From: DASSSQ01 sp963839285
GTDB taxonomy: Bacteria; Actinomycetota; Thermoleophilia; Gaiellales; Gaiellaceae
Assembly: GCA_963839285.1 (NCBI GenBank)
Contig: CAWIUN010000006.1
Coordinates: 1-64,000, forward strand
Length of the DNA stretch: 64,000 bases
Direction of reading: 5' to 3'
Positions within the stretch are counted from its first letter, which is position 1. Every line of letters starts with the position of its first letter. The notes under the pieces were generated by a model. It did no database searches, had not been told where the DNA came from, and saw only the letters and a program-made list of their open reading frames with translations. This document shows positions 1 through 8,764 of the stretch, piece by piece. The position numbers and the translations under genes are program-made.

Positions 1-8
1 TGCCGCTG

Positions 9-45
9 CGGGCTGCCGCCGTCGCAGCGCGACGGCGGCAGCCCG
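9..45 (-). terminator. strong GC hairpin, probable terminator
   Basis: A perfect 17-bp inverted repeat (9-25 with 29-45) closes on a 3-base loop just past the stop of the minus-strand gene that ends at 58. No T-run follows, which is usual for high-GC actinobacterial terminators. Confidence 0.65.
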
Positions 46-57
46 GCGGTGGGCCGG

Positions 58-753
58 TCAGACCGCAGGGGCCGGCGCGACGCCGGCGGCCGGGGCCCGC
101 GGGCCGCGGAGGCCGCCGACGAGCATCAGCGCCGCTGCCGCGGCGAGCAAACCGCCGAGGACGGCGATGCCGATTCCCGCCCAGAGCAGCCACGCGACCT
201 TCGCGCCGGCGGCGACCTCGGCGGAGACGCCCGGAGAGCCGTCGGCGTTCATGACCACGATCGACCACGAGCCGGACTTCGGCTTCCAGGTCAGGTGCGC
301 CGCGTCGGTACCGACGGCCGAAGCGGCCCAGAAGGTCTGGGAGGCGGGCCGGCCCGGGTTCGCCGAGCCGCGGTGGGTGACGTAGGTGACCTGGAACGGA
401 TCGAGGTCGACGTCGGTCGCGGTCGTGTAGGACGCCCCGCCGAGGTAGGCGTCGACCGTCGACGTGCGGGCGATCCCGACGAAGACGGGCTGCGCGGAGG
501 AAGCCTGCAGGCGCACCTTCCCGATCAGGCTCGTCGGGATCTCGGTCCCGATCGTGACCTCTTCCGTGGCGATCGCCCTGGTCGGGGTCGCGTAGCGGTG
601 GGCGCTCGTCGAGAGGTAGCCGGATCCGTCGCGCTTGGCGACGTCGGTCCAGATCACCACTCCGGCCACGGCCAGCACGAGCGCGGCGAGGAGGGAGACG
701 ATCGCTCCGCCGACGGTGAGGCCGGTCCGGCGCTTGTGTGTGGGGGTGTTCAT
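58..753 (-). CDS. small membrane protein with two TM segments
   Basis: This 231-residue protein has one hydrophobic segment near the N-terminus (about residues 10-36), a long polar segment with Thr/Ser-rich beta-like sequence, and a second hydrophobic segment near residues 185-215, followed by a Pro/Ala tail. The start is placed at the ATG at 753 because an AGAAGGAG ribosome-binding site lies just upstream; a longer reading frame to 825 has no such site. The topology suggests that the middle domain is extracytoplasmic. I do not recognise the family. It is divergently arranged with the large regulator at 929 and ends at a strong hairpin. Confidence 0.75.
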   Translation of the reverse strand: MNTPTHKRRTGLTVGGAIVSLLAALVLAVAGVVIWTDVAKRDGSGYLSTSAHRYATPTRAIATEEVTIGTEIPTSLIGKVRLQASSAQPVFVGIARTSTVDAYLGGASYTTATDVDLDPFQVTYVTHRGSANPGRPASQTFWAASAVGTDAAHLTWKPKSGSWSIVVMNADGSPGVSAEVAAGAKVAWLLWAGIGIAVLGGLLAAAAALMLVGGLRGPRAPAAGVAPAPAV

Positions 754-928
754 CGTGCTCCTTCTCTTGCAGGGTGGTGTCCTCCCCAGCCTGCGCCGAA
801 CGAGGCGCGGCGGCCATCGAGCCAACCGGCGTCCGGGGGTACGGGTAGCTCCCCCGCTCGGGAGCGTTCGAGGTCATCGGGAGCCGTGGGGGCCACTAGG
901 ATCGGCTCGGAGGAGGTCGAGAGCGGGA

Positions 929-3769
929 ATGGCGACGACATTCGGCGTCCTGGGGGCGATCACGGCCACGGTCGGAGCCGACGCCGTTCCCCTGGGGCCG
1001 CCGATGCAGCGCGCGCTCCTCGCGATGCTCCTGCTGCACGCGAACGAGGTCGTGTCGCGCGATCGCCTGGTCGACGCGCTGTGGGGCGACGACCCTCCGG
1101 CGTCGGCGCCCGGATCGCTGCAGATCTACGTCCACGGCCTGCGCCGTGCGCTCGGCCCCGACCGCATCGAGACGCACGGAAGCGGCTATCTGATCCGGGT
1201 CGGGCCGGGCGAGCTCGACCTCGAGCGGTTCGTCCGACTCGTGGCCGACGCGCGCCGGGCGTTCGCGGACGATCGACCCACCGACGCCGAGGACGACCTC
1301 CGCGTCGCGCTCGCCCTCCCGACGGGGCCGCCGCTCGCGGGCCTCCCCCTCCGCGGCGCGCTCAAGGTCGAGGCGGATCGCCTCGGCGACCTGCAGCTCG
1401 AGGCGGTCGAGCTGCAGAACGAGGCGCGGCTCGCGTCGGCCGGGCACGAGGGGCTGTGCGCGCGGCTCGAGTCGCTCGTCGCGGAGCATCCGTTTCGAGA
1501 GCGGTTTCGGGCGCAGCTGATGCTCGCCCTCTACCGGTCGGGCCGCCAGAAGGACGCGCTGGACGCCTTCCGGGACGCCCGGCGCGTGCTCGTCGAGGAG
1601 CTCGGTGTCGAGCCGAGCCCTGCGCTGCACGACCTCCAGCGCGCGATCCTCCGCCAGGATCCCGCGCTCGATTCGCCGGCTCGTCGGCGGCGGCCGGCTC
1701 CGGTGCTGCCGGCGGTCCCGACGCCGTTGATCGGGCGCGAGCTCGAGGTCGCGTCGGTCACCGCGCTCCTGCGCCGCGGCGACGTGCGCCAGGTGACGTT
1801 GACGGGGCCGGGCGGGAGCGGGAAGACGAGGGTCGCGCTCGCCGCCGCCGAGGAGCTCGGCTCGGAGCTTCGCGACGGCGCGGTGTTCGTCGACCTCTCC
1901 CCCGTCGGCGACGTCTCGCTGCTCGTGCCGACGGTGGCGTCCGCGGTCGGAGTCGACGATCGCGCTGCCCCGCTCGAGGCCGCGCTCGCCGACGACCTCC
2001 GGAGGAGGTCCGGCCTGCTCGTGCTCGACAACTTCGAGCAGCTGCTGCCTGCGGCGACCTGGGTCGCCGACGTGCTGCGCTCGTCGCGGCGCCTGCTCGT
2101 GCTCGTGACGAGCCGCGTGCCGCTCCGGCTCTCGTGGGAGCACGAGTACCCCGTCCCGCCGCTGGCGCCGCCCGACGAGCGGTCGACCGACCTTGCGGCC
2201 CTCGCCGCGAACGACGCCGTCCGTCTCTTCGTCGGACGGGCCCGGGCCGTCGACCCGTCGTTCGAGCTCTCCCCGCCGGTGGCGGCGGCCGTGAGCGCCG
2301 TCTGCCGCCGCCTCGACGGGTTGCCGCTCGCGATCGAGCTCGCGGCCGCACGGACGAAGGTCGTCCCGCCCGAGGGGATGGCGCGTCAGCTCGAGCAGAT
2401 GCTGCCGCTGCTCACGGGCGGCCCGGTCGACGCCCCGGCGCGGCACCGCACGCTGCAGGCGACACTCGACTGGAGCTACGAGCTCCTGACGGAGCCCGAG
2501 CGCCGGCTCTTCGAGCGGCTCGCCGTCTTCTCCGGCGGCTGCACGGTGGACACGGCGGTCGAGCTCACCGGCGACGGAACCGCGCCGGAGACGCTCGCGG
2601 CGCTCGCCGACCACAACCTGCTGCGCCGCCTCGAGCGGACCGGCGAGCCCATCCGTTTCCTGATGCTGGAGACGATCCGCGAATACGCGCGCATGCGGCT
2701 CGCGGCGCGCGGCGAGGAGGAGCTGTGGCGGCTGCGGCAGGCGAGGGTGATGACGACCATCGCGGAGAGGCTGGAGCAGCTGCTCGGGGGCGCGGACGCT
2801 CCGTCGACCCTCCGCCGGCTCGAGTCGGAGCACGACAACCTCCGGGCCGCTCTGGCGTTCCTCCACGAGCGCGGAGAGGGTGAGCTCGAGCTGCGACTCG
2901 CAGCGTCGCTCGCCCTGTTCTGGCGGGTGCGCGCGCACCTCGGCGAGGGCAGGATGTGGCTCGAGGCGGCACTCGCCACCGCTGGGGACGTGCCCGCAGC
3001 AGTGCGCGCCAGGGCGACCTCGAACGCAGGCAGGCTCGCGTACCGCGTCGGCGACTACGCCCGCGCACGCACGCTTCATCACGAGGCGCTGGCGCTCGCA
3101 CGCGCGGCGGGTGACCTTCGGGCGGTCGGGCAGTCGCTCTCCGACCTCGCCGGCGTCGCGCTCGCGGAGGACGACGTCGACCGTGCGTACGCGCTCTACT
3201 CGGAAGGCGCCGACACGCTGCGCGAGACGGGCCATGACGTGCGTCTCGGCACGGTCCTCGGCAACCTCGCCGGTATTCGCCTCGCGCGGGGAGACGCGCA
3301 GGGAGCGCGCACGCTCGCCGAGGAGGCGCTCGAACTGCAGGAACGGACGGGCGACAAGGAAGGCCGCGTCTTCACGTACCTCGCTCTCGCACGGACGGAG
3401 ACGCACGAGGGGCGCGCGGCGGAGGCCGCCGAGGCGCTGCGGCGGGCGCTCGTCCTGATCGACGAGCTCGAGTACCGGGAGGTGCACGGCTACTGGCTGC
3501 TCGCGTGCGCCGAGCTCGCCTCCGTCCGGGGTGACCATCGTCAGGCGGCGCGACTGCTCGGGGCCGCGGACGCGGACTTCGAGCGGCTCCGCATCACGCG
3601 CCTGCAGGCCGAGGATCGCCGCCTGCGCGAGGCGATCGAGACGGCCGCCGTCGCCCGGCTCGGCCGCGACGCGTTCCTCGAGGCGGCTGCCGCCGGCGCC
3701 GGGGTGACGGACGAGCAGGCGCTCTCGGAGGGTTCCGGCGCCGACCCGGTCGGCGCCCCTCCCGGCTAG
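929..3769 (+). CDS. AfsR/SARP-like regulator: wHTH, BTAD, NTPase and TPR domains
   Basis: This 946-residue regulator has an OmpR-type winged helix at about residues 15-95, a bacterial transcriptional activator (BTAD) domain at about 95-250, then an NB-ARC-like NTPase with P-loop GPGGSGKT (about 292-299), a Walker-B-like LVLDNFEQ (about 364-371) and GLPLAIELAAAR (about 464). The C-terminal third is Ala/Leu/Arg-rich with TPR-like repeats. Such proteins activate transcription from direct heptamer repeats, with ATP binding and TPR contacts thought to control activity. The start is the ATG at 929, after a GGAGGAGG site at 911-917; longer upstream frames are antisense to the 58-753 gene. It meets the cupin gene at 3766 tail to tail with overlapping stop codons. 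Confidence 0.9.
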   Translation: MATTFGVLGAITATVGADAVPLGPPMQRALLAMLLLHANEVVSRDRLVDALWGDDPPASAPGSLQIYVHGLRRALGPDRIETHGSGYLIRVGPGELDLERFVRLVADARRAFADDRPTDAEDDLRVALALPTGPPLAGLPLRGALKVEADRLGDLQLEAVELQNEARLASAGHEGLCARLESLVAEHPFRERFRAQLMLALYRSGRQKDALDAFRDARRVLVEELGVEPSPALHDLQRAILRQDPALDSPARRRRPAPVLPAVPTPLIGRELEVASVTALLRRGDVRQVTLTGPGGSGKTRVALAAAEELGSELRDGAVFVDLSPVGDVSLLVPTVASAVGVDDRAAPLEAALADDLRRRSGLLVLDNFEQLLPAATWVADVLRSSRRLLVLVTSRVPLRLSWEHEYPVPPLAPPDERSTDLAALAANDAVRLFVGRARAVDPSFELSPPVAAAVSAVCRRLDGLPLAIELAAARTKVVPPEGMARQLEQMLPLLTGGPVDAPARHRTLQATLDWSYELLTEPERRLFERLAVFSGGCTVDTAVELTGDGTAPETLAALADHNLLRRLERTGEPIRFLMLETIREYARMRLAARGEEELWRLRQARVMTTIAERLEQLLGGADAPSTLRRLESEHDNLRAALAFLHERGEGELELRLAASLALFWRVRAHLGEGRMWLEAALATAGDVPAAVRARATSNAGRLAYRVGDYARARTLHHEALALARAAGDLRAVGQSLSDLAGVALAEDDVDRAYALYSEGADTLRETGHDVRLGTVLGNLAGIRLARGDAQGARTLAEEALELQERTGDKEGRVFTYLALARTETHEGRAAEAAEALRRALVLIDELEYREVHGYWLLACAELASVRGDHRQAARLLGAADADFERLRITRLQAEDRRLREAIETAAVARLGRDAFLEAAAAGAGVTDEQALSEGSGADPVGAPPG

Positions 3770-4290
3770 CGCTCGCAGCCGAGCAGACGCCCGAGCGCCG
3801 CGCCCAGGCGCAGTGCCGGACGCTGAACCGCCGCCGGCGGAAAGGGTGCCCTCGCGGTCTCGAAATGCGCATGCGCGATCGCGATGCGGCCGAGAAGCAG
3901 GCGAAGCCGATTCCCCTCGAGGCTCGTCCCCGGCGTGCGCCCGAACAGCGCTTCGAGCAGCGACTCGGAGTCGAGCGCCGGCCGCAGCTCGCAGACGACG
4001 TGCGCGACGTCGTCGCCGCGGTTGCGGAACTCGTGTGCGACGCCGGGCGGAACGCGCACGCGGCGACCTGGGCCGGCGAGCATCCCCGCTCGGCCGATCC
4101 GGAACGCGACCGTGCCGTGGAGGACGTCGATCGTCTCCTCCTGCCGCGGGTGCAGATGGACCGCGAACGGGCGCACCTGCGGCTGCAGGAGCATCTCGAC
4201 GACGACGACCCGGCCCTGGGTCTCACCCGACCTGCGGCGGAAGACGATCCGCGTTCCGGTCTCCGGGTCGTCGAGAACCGCGTTCGTCAT
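3766..4290 (-). CDS. cupin-domain protein
   Basis: This 174-residue protein has a conserved cupin fold: HLHPRQEE (about residues 46-53, metal-ligand motif HxH...E) followed by VPPGVAHEF (about 80-88, second cupin motif). It is probably a small metal-binding sugar- or ligand-sensing cupin in the cytoplasm; the substrate cannot be predicted. The last 60 residues are Ala/Arg-rich and not clearly cupin. It is transcribed away from the heptamer-repeat region at 4347-4386, and its stop overlaps the stop of the BTAD regulator on the other strand. Confidence 0.8.
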   Translation of the reverse strand: MTNAVLDDPETGTRIVFRRRSGETQGRVVVVEMLLQPQVRPFAVHLHPRQEETIDVLHGTVAFRIGRAGMLAGPGRRVRVPPGVAHEFRNRGDDVAHVVCELRPALDSESLLEALFGRTPGTSLEGNRLRLLLGRIAIAHAHFETARAPFPPAAVQRPALRLGAALGRLLGCER

Positions 4291-4346
4291 CGGCGCCCTC
4301 GTCTTGCCTCGCGGATCGGCATCCGGGCAAGGGTGCAGCGGACGGA

Positions 4347-4392
4347 TTTACGGCCGCTTTACGGCCCGTCTAAAGCGACCGTAAAGCGGCCG
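4347..4392. promoter_or_regulatory. four heptamer repeats at 11-bp steps, candidate SARP operator
   Basis: TTTACGG occurs at 4347 and 4358, and its reverse-oriented relatives TCTAAAG and CGTAAAG at 4369 and 4380. All four start at exact 11-bp intervals, and the outer parts form a perfect 14-bp inverted repeat (4351-4364 with 4379-4392). Direct heptamers at 11-bp spacing are the known recognition pattern of SARP/AfsR-type winged-helix regulators. The array lies between the divergent cupin (start 4290) and secreted-protein (start 4462) genes, 0.6 kb downstream of the regulator gene. Confidence 0.6.
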
Positions 4393-4461
4393 GTGCGACG
4401 CTCGGCCCGGCCCGTGGGCAAGGCGCACGCGGGCGAGGTACGCACACGACAAGGAGAAGGC

Positions 4462-4971
4462 ATGCAACGAAAGCTCAGTCTGTTCGCCGCGGTGCTCGCC
4501 GCGGTGGCGGTCGCCGGCGCCCTGTCCGCCGCATCCGCGTCGGCCGGCAGCCCCAACGGCCGGACCGTGACCGAGACGGATCACATCCACGGCACGTTTT
4601 CCGAGCCGGACGCGACGAACCCCTGCACCGGCGACACCTTCGACGGCGGCCAGGGAATCCAGTTCACGGGCAATCTCGTCGATCACGTCACCTACTTCAC
4701 GAACAGCGACGAACTCTGGGCGACCTTCACCGAGACGGGCGCGATTCTCGGCACCGACGACGGCACGGGTGTGACCTACAGCGGCCACGCCACCGCGTGG
4801 GGCAACTTCAACGTGAACGAGCGAAACGGCAACAGCGAGTTCACGCTGACCATCCATGCGACCGGGACGGACGGCTCCTCGATCACCGCTCACGAGACCA
4901 CGGTGCTCGCCACGAACGCGAACGGAGAGGTCACCGTCGACTTCGACAAGGCCAGCCTCACCTGCGGCTAG
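4462..4971 (+). CDS. secreted protein of unknown function
   Basis: This 169-residue protein has a clear Sec signal peptide: MQRK, a hydrophobic Ala/Val stretch to about residue 24, then an Ala-Ser-Ala-rich cleavage region near residue 28. The mature part is Thr/Asp/Asn-rich with alternating polar and aromatic residues, consistent with an all-beta extracellular domain, and has two cysteines (near residues 53 and 168) that could form a disulfide. The ATG at 4462 follows an AAGGAGAAGG site. I do not recognise the family. The gene sits directly downstream of the heptamer array, so it is a plausible target of the BTAD regulator. Confidence 0.85.
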   Translation: MQRKLSLFAAVLAAVAVAGALSAASASAGSPNGRTVTETDHIHGTFSEPDATNPCTGDTFDGGQGIQFTGNLVDHVTYFTNSDELWATFTETGAILGTDDGTGVTYSGHATAWGNFNVNERNGNSEFTLTIHATGTDGSSITAHETTVLATNANGEVTVDFDKASLTCG

Positions 4972-5001
4972 GTCGCCGCGCGTGGAAAGGAGAGACGTTC
5001 A

Positions 5002-5631
5002 GTGTGTAGAGAACAGATCGCGGGCGTCGGGGCGGTCGCGTTCGGAGCCCTGGCGTTCGCAGCGCTGATGCTGGAGAACGCCCCGGGCGGCACGTACGAG
5101 CCCTCGCACGTCGCCGGCTACGTCGCGAGCGGGCATCGCCCGGCCGTGTTCGCCGCCACGTACCTGTCACTCCTGGCGACCGTCGGGCTCGCACTGCTGC
5201 TCACGTGGCTCCGCGCGGCGCTTCCCGCGGGAGCCCGCTCGGCCGTCTTCTCGACCTTGACCGCGGCCGGGATGGGCGCATGGGTCGCCGGCTGGGGCGT
5301 CGGTGCGACGGTGCCGATGGTCATGGGCTACGGCGGCAGGCACGTGGTCGTGTCGCCGACGGTCACCTACGCCCTCGCGACCGGCGGCTGGGTCGTGATG
5401 GCGGGAGGCGCCGCGCTGATCGGGTTCGCGCTGCTGACGCTGACCGTCGCCGCTTCGGCGCTGCCGGCGTGGGTGCGGTGGTCGACGCTCGTGGCGGGCC
5501 TCGCCGCGCTCGCCGCGTACGCCTGGTTCCCGTTCTTCCTCTTCTACGTGTGGGCGATGGTGATCGGCTTCTGGCTCCTGGTCGGCCACCGCGGCCGCGC
5601 ACCGCAGCCGGTCCCGGCGGCGGAGTTCTAG
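5002..5631 (+). CDS. polytopic membrane protein of unknown function
   Basis: This 209-residue hydrophobic protein has about six predicted membrane helices: near residues 5-25, 45-70, 80-105, 118-150, 157-175 and 177-195. The GTG start at 5002 follows AAAGGAGAG at 4986-4994. The gene is 30 bp downstream of the secreted-protein gene on the same strand and probably co-transcribed with it. I see no enzyme or transporter motif. It ends just before a strong hairpin. Confidence 0.75.
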   Translation: MCREQIAGVGAVAFGALAFAALMLENAPGGTYEPSHVAGYVASGHRPAVFAATYLSLLATVGLALLLTWLRAALPAGARSAVFSTLTAAGMGAWVAGWGVGATVPMVMGYGGRHVVVSPTVTYALATGGWVVMAGGAALIGFALLTLTVAASALPAWVRWSTLVAGLAALAAYAWFPFFLFYVWAMVIGFWLLVGHRGRAPQPVPAAEF

Positions 5632-5638
5632 AGGGACG

Positions 5639-5681
5639 CGGAGCGGAGGAACGCCGCCGTCGGCCGCGTTCCTCCGCTCCG
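5639..5681. terminator. bidirectional hairpin terminator
   Basis: A perfect 16-bp stem (5639-5654 with 5666-5681) with an 11-base loop sits between the convergent genes ending at 5631 (+) and 5718 (-), so it can serve both transcripts. Confidence 0.7.
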
Positions 5682-5717
5682 TCCGATCAGCTCTGAAGGC
5701 CCCCGCCCCGGGCGGGG

Positions 5718-7148
5718 TCAGGGCTCGAGCAGCGCCCGGCCGAGCGCCGCGCGCCAGCCGTCGCGGAGACGCGCGGCCTCGGCGGGGTCGAGCGCCGGCT
5801 CGTAGCGCACGGCGGGGCTCTGCAGGGCGGCGATCTCGTCGCGGCTCTCCCAGGTGCCGATCGCGAGGCCGGCGAGCGCCGCCGCGCCGAGGGCGGTCGT
5901 GTCCGGCTCCGCGGCGACCTCGACCGGGCGGCCGAGCACGTCCGCCTGGAACTGCATCAGGAACGCGTTCGCGGTCGCGCCGCCGTCGGCGGAGACGACC
6001 TCGAGCGGCTCCGGCAGCACGTCGAGCACGTCGGCGACCTGGAAGGCGATCGCCTCGAGCGCCGCGCGCACGAGGTGCGCCCGAGTCGTCCCGCGGGTGA
6101 TCCCGCAGACGAGGCCGCGCGCGTCCGGCGCCCAGTGCGGCGAGCCCAGCCCGGCCAGCGCCGGCACGAAGTAGACCCCGTCGGACGAGGCGACGCTCCG
6201 CGCCAGCGACTCGGTCTCCGCCGCGGTCTCGACCAGCCCGAGCCCGTCGCGGAGCCACTGGACCGCCGCGCCGCTCGCGAGGATCGCGCCTTCGAGCGCG
6301 TACTCCCGGGCGCCGGAGCCGGCAGCCGCCGTCTTCAGCAGCCCCGCCGGCGGCGGCGCGGACGAGCCGCCGGCGTGGGCGAGCACGAAGCTGCCGGTGC
6401 CGTAGGTCGCCTTCCCCCGCCCCGGCCCGAAGCAGCCGTGGCCGAAGAGCGACGCCTGCTGGTCGCCGGCGATCCCCGCGATCGGCAGGCGGACGCCGAG
6501 CAGCTCGCCCTCGCCGACGACGCCCGACGAGGCGCGGAGCGCCGGCAGGACGGCGCGGTCGACCCCGAAGAGCGCGAGCAGCTCGTCGTCCCAGTCGAGC
6601 GTGGCCAGGTCGAGCAGCAGCGTCCGTGAGGCGTTCGTCACGTCGGTCGCGTGCAGCGCGCCGCCCGTCAGCTTCCAGAGCAGCCACGCGTCGACCGTCC
6701 CGAAGGCGAGCTCGGCGGCCGGCAGCTCGGTGCGGGCGAGCAGCCACTCGAGCTTCGTCGCCGAGAAGTACGGGTCGGGCACGAGGCCGGTGCGGCTGCG
6801 GATCAGCTCGGCCGGCAGGCTCGCGCAGCGCTCGGCCGTCCGGCGATCCTGCCAGACGATCGCCCGGCCGACGGGGCGGCCCGACTCCCGTTCCCAGAGG
6901 AGCGTCGTCTCGCGCTGGTTCGCGATCCCGATCGCGGTCAGCTGCGACGGGTGGACGCCGGCAGCCTGGACGGCCGCCGCCGCGGCCGCCTCGACCGTGC
7001 GCCAGAGCTGCTCGGGGTCGTGCTCGACCCAGCCCGGCTGCGGGAAGTGCTGCTCGACGGCGGCGTAGCCGCGGCCGCGCGCCCGCAGCTCGCGGTCGAC
7101 GACGAGGCAGGTCGTCCCGGTCGTCCCCTGGTCGATCGCGAGGATCAC
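5718..7148 (-). CDS. glpK: glycerol kinase
   Basis: This FGGY-family kinase phosphorylates glycerol to sn-glycerol 3-phosphate in the cytoplasm. From the GTG at 7148 it is 476 residues, near the usual 500. Visible landmarks are the N-terminal phosphate-binding AIDQGTTGTT, the substrate region NQRETTLLWER, GTVDAWLLWKLTGG, GDQQASLFGHGCF and the C-terminal FGGY signature region DGGATANAFLMQFQADVLG. The reading frame continues upstream without a stop into the C-terminal part of glpD, and no ribosome-binding site precedes the GTG. Either the two are a fusion, or a glpD stop has been lost to an indel, or translation is coupled. The product of GlpK feeds GlpD directly. Confidence 0.92.
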   Translation of the reverse strand: MILAIDQGTTGTTCLVVDRELRARGRGYAAVEQHFPQPGWVEHDPEQLWRTVEAAAAAAVQAAGVHPSQLTAIGIANQRETTLLWERESGRPVGRAIVWQDRRTAERCASLPAELIRSRTGLVPDPYFSATKLEWLLARTELPAAELAFGTVDAWLLWKLTGGALHATDVTNASRTLLLDLATLDWDDELLALFGVDRAVLPALRASSGVVGEGELLGVRLPIAGIAGDQQASLFGHGCFGPGRGKATYGTGSFVLAHAGGSSAPPPAGLLKTAAAGSGAREYALEGAILASGAAVQWLRDGLGLVETAAETESLARSVASSDGVYFVPALAGLGSPHWAPDARGLVCGITRGTTRAHLVRAALEAIAFQVADVLDVLPEPLEVVSADGGATANAFLMQFQADVLGRPVEVAAEPDTTALGAAALAGLAIGTWESRDEIAALQSPAVRYEPALDPAEAARLRDGWRAALGRALLEP

Positions 7149-8688
7149 GCCGGCCGCGGCTCGGGCGCGGGCGCAGCCTCCGAGAGCAGCCCGCTGCACC
7201 CGCTCCCGAAGCGCGGGGGTGTCGAGGCCGCGGAGCGCGAGGGTCGTCCGGCGGCGAAGGACGTCCTCGGCGTCGTTCGCCCACTCCCGGTCGCGGGCGT
7301 ACAGCGCCTGCGCGACGACGTCGAGCCCGCCGGCGGCGAGCGGCTCGAGCGCGTCCGTCCGCTCGGCCGCGCAGGCGAGCACCTCGCCGGCGAGGCTGCC
7401 GTAGGTGCGGGCGAGATGGCGTGCGAGCTCCGGCGAGACCGCGGGATGACGCCGCTCCAGCCCGGCCGCCACCGTCGCCCGGTCGCAGGCGCCCGGCAGC
7501 GGCGTGGCCGCGAGCCTCGGCGGCGCGCCGCCGAGCTCGGTGCGCAGGGCGTGCAGCGCCGACCGCGCGATCCGCCGGTGCGTCGTCAGCTTGCCGCCGG
7601 CGACCGAGAGCATGCCCGAGCCTGCCGCGCGAGAACGTCACCTCGCGCCTGGCGCTCGCGGTGGCGCGGCCGCCGAGCGGCAGCACGCGCACTCCCGCGA
7701 AGCGCGAGCGGATCGCCTCCGGCCGCACCGCCTCGGCCGGCAGGGCGCGTCCCGCCTCGGCGAGGATCTGCGCCTGCTCCGCCGCCGTCACCGCGAGCGC
7801 GTCCTCGCCGGGCTCGACCGCGGTGTCGGTCGTCCCGAGCAGGAGCAGCCCCTCCCACGGGATCGCGAACGAGACACGGTCGCGGTCGACCGGGATCGTC
7901 AGCGCGGCGCCCCACTCGCCCGGGCGCTCGAGCACGAGGTGGGCGCCCTTGCTGAGCGTGACCGAGGTGCCCGCGCGCGGGTCCTCGAGCCGCCGGACCT
8001 CGTCCACCCAGGGCCCGCAGGCGTTCACGACCGTGCGGGCCGGCACCTCGATCCAGCCGCCGCCGCGCAGGTCGTGCGCGTGCACGACCAGCCCGTCCTT
8101 CGCCTGCTCGATCCCCGCCGCCTCGACGCCGTTCGCGACGGCGGCGCCGGCGTCGGCGGCGGCGCGCACGTGCGCGAGGCAGAGCCGCGCGTCGTTCGTC
8201 CGGGCGTCCGCGTAGACGCCTCCGCCGCGCAGGCCCTCGTCGCGCAGGAGCGGGACGAGCTCCCGGGCGCGCGCCGGCGGCACCAGCCTGCCGCGGCCGC
8301 GGAAGGAGCCGGTCAGGGCGCCGTAGGCGGCCAGCGCCGCGCGGATCGTCGCAGGCCCGTAGGGGCCGTCGCGGTAGACCGGCAGCACGAAGTCGAGGTC
8401 GTCGACGAGGTGAGGGGCGACCGTCCGCCTCAGGACCTGCGCCTCCGCGAGCGCCTCGCGGACGAGCCGGAAGTCGCCCATGCGCAGGTAGCGGAGCCCG
8501 CCGTGGACGAGCTTCGACGAGGCGCTCGAGGTGCCCGCGGCGAAGTCCCGGCGCTCGAGCAGCGCGACCCGGAGGCCGAGCTGCGCCGCGAGCGCCGCCG
8601 TCGCCGCCCCGACGATGCCGCCCCCGATCACCACGACGTCGAACCGTCCGCGAGCCAGCTCCTCGTTGACGGCCGCTCGCCGTGCCAT
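7149..8688 (-). CDS. glpD: glycerol-3-phosphate dehydrogenase, frameshifted
   Basis: This FAD-dependent enzyme oxidises glycerol 3-phosphate to dihydroxyacetone phosphate at the membrane. The N-terminal two thirds read in one frame: IGGGIVGAATA dinucleotide motif, GTSSASSKLVHGGLRYL, then REVTFSRG. The conserved continuation MLSVAGGKLTTHRRIARSAL and the C-terminal cap are in another frame. The shift is at a CCC run at about 7615-7617; removing one base restores a continuous protein, so an assembly indel is the simplest explanation. The ATG at 8688 begins the conserved part; an upstream GTG at 8715 would pass through the LacI-type box. The C-terminal segment then runs in frame into glpK. Confidence 0.88.
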
Positions 8689-8699
8689 CGTTTGCACAG
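8686..8699 (-). promoter_or_regulatory. LacI-type operator candidate before glpD
   Basis: On the minus strand GTGCAAACG (8697-8689) abuts the glpD ATG. The larger TGCAAACGATGGCA has TGC/GCA ends around a central CG, typical of LacI-family operators. The same nonamer recurs at 9650, and a LacI regulator is encoded at 16458. Confidence 0.45.
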
Positions 8700-8764
8700 C
8701 GCCGTACGTAATCACGGCGGCAGGCGAGGGTCAACGGAGCCCGCTGGTAGGATCGCCGCCGCCC

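Noticed and set aside
49..2883. Very long Arg/Ala/Pro-rich reading frames opposite or out of frame with real genes (for example 49-2883, 896-3538, 53575-56034)
   Set aside because: High GC removes stop codons from all frames. These frames lack conserved motifs and lie over well-recognised proteins.
5167..8715. A single 1182-residue protein
   Set aside because: Only the first third is GlpD; beyond the indel near 7616 the frame is antisense-like noise over glpK.
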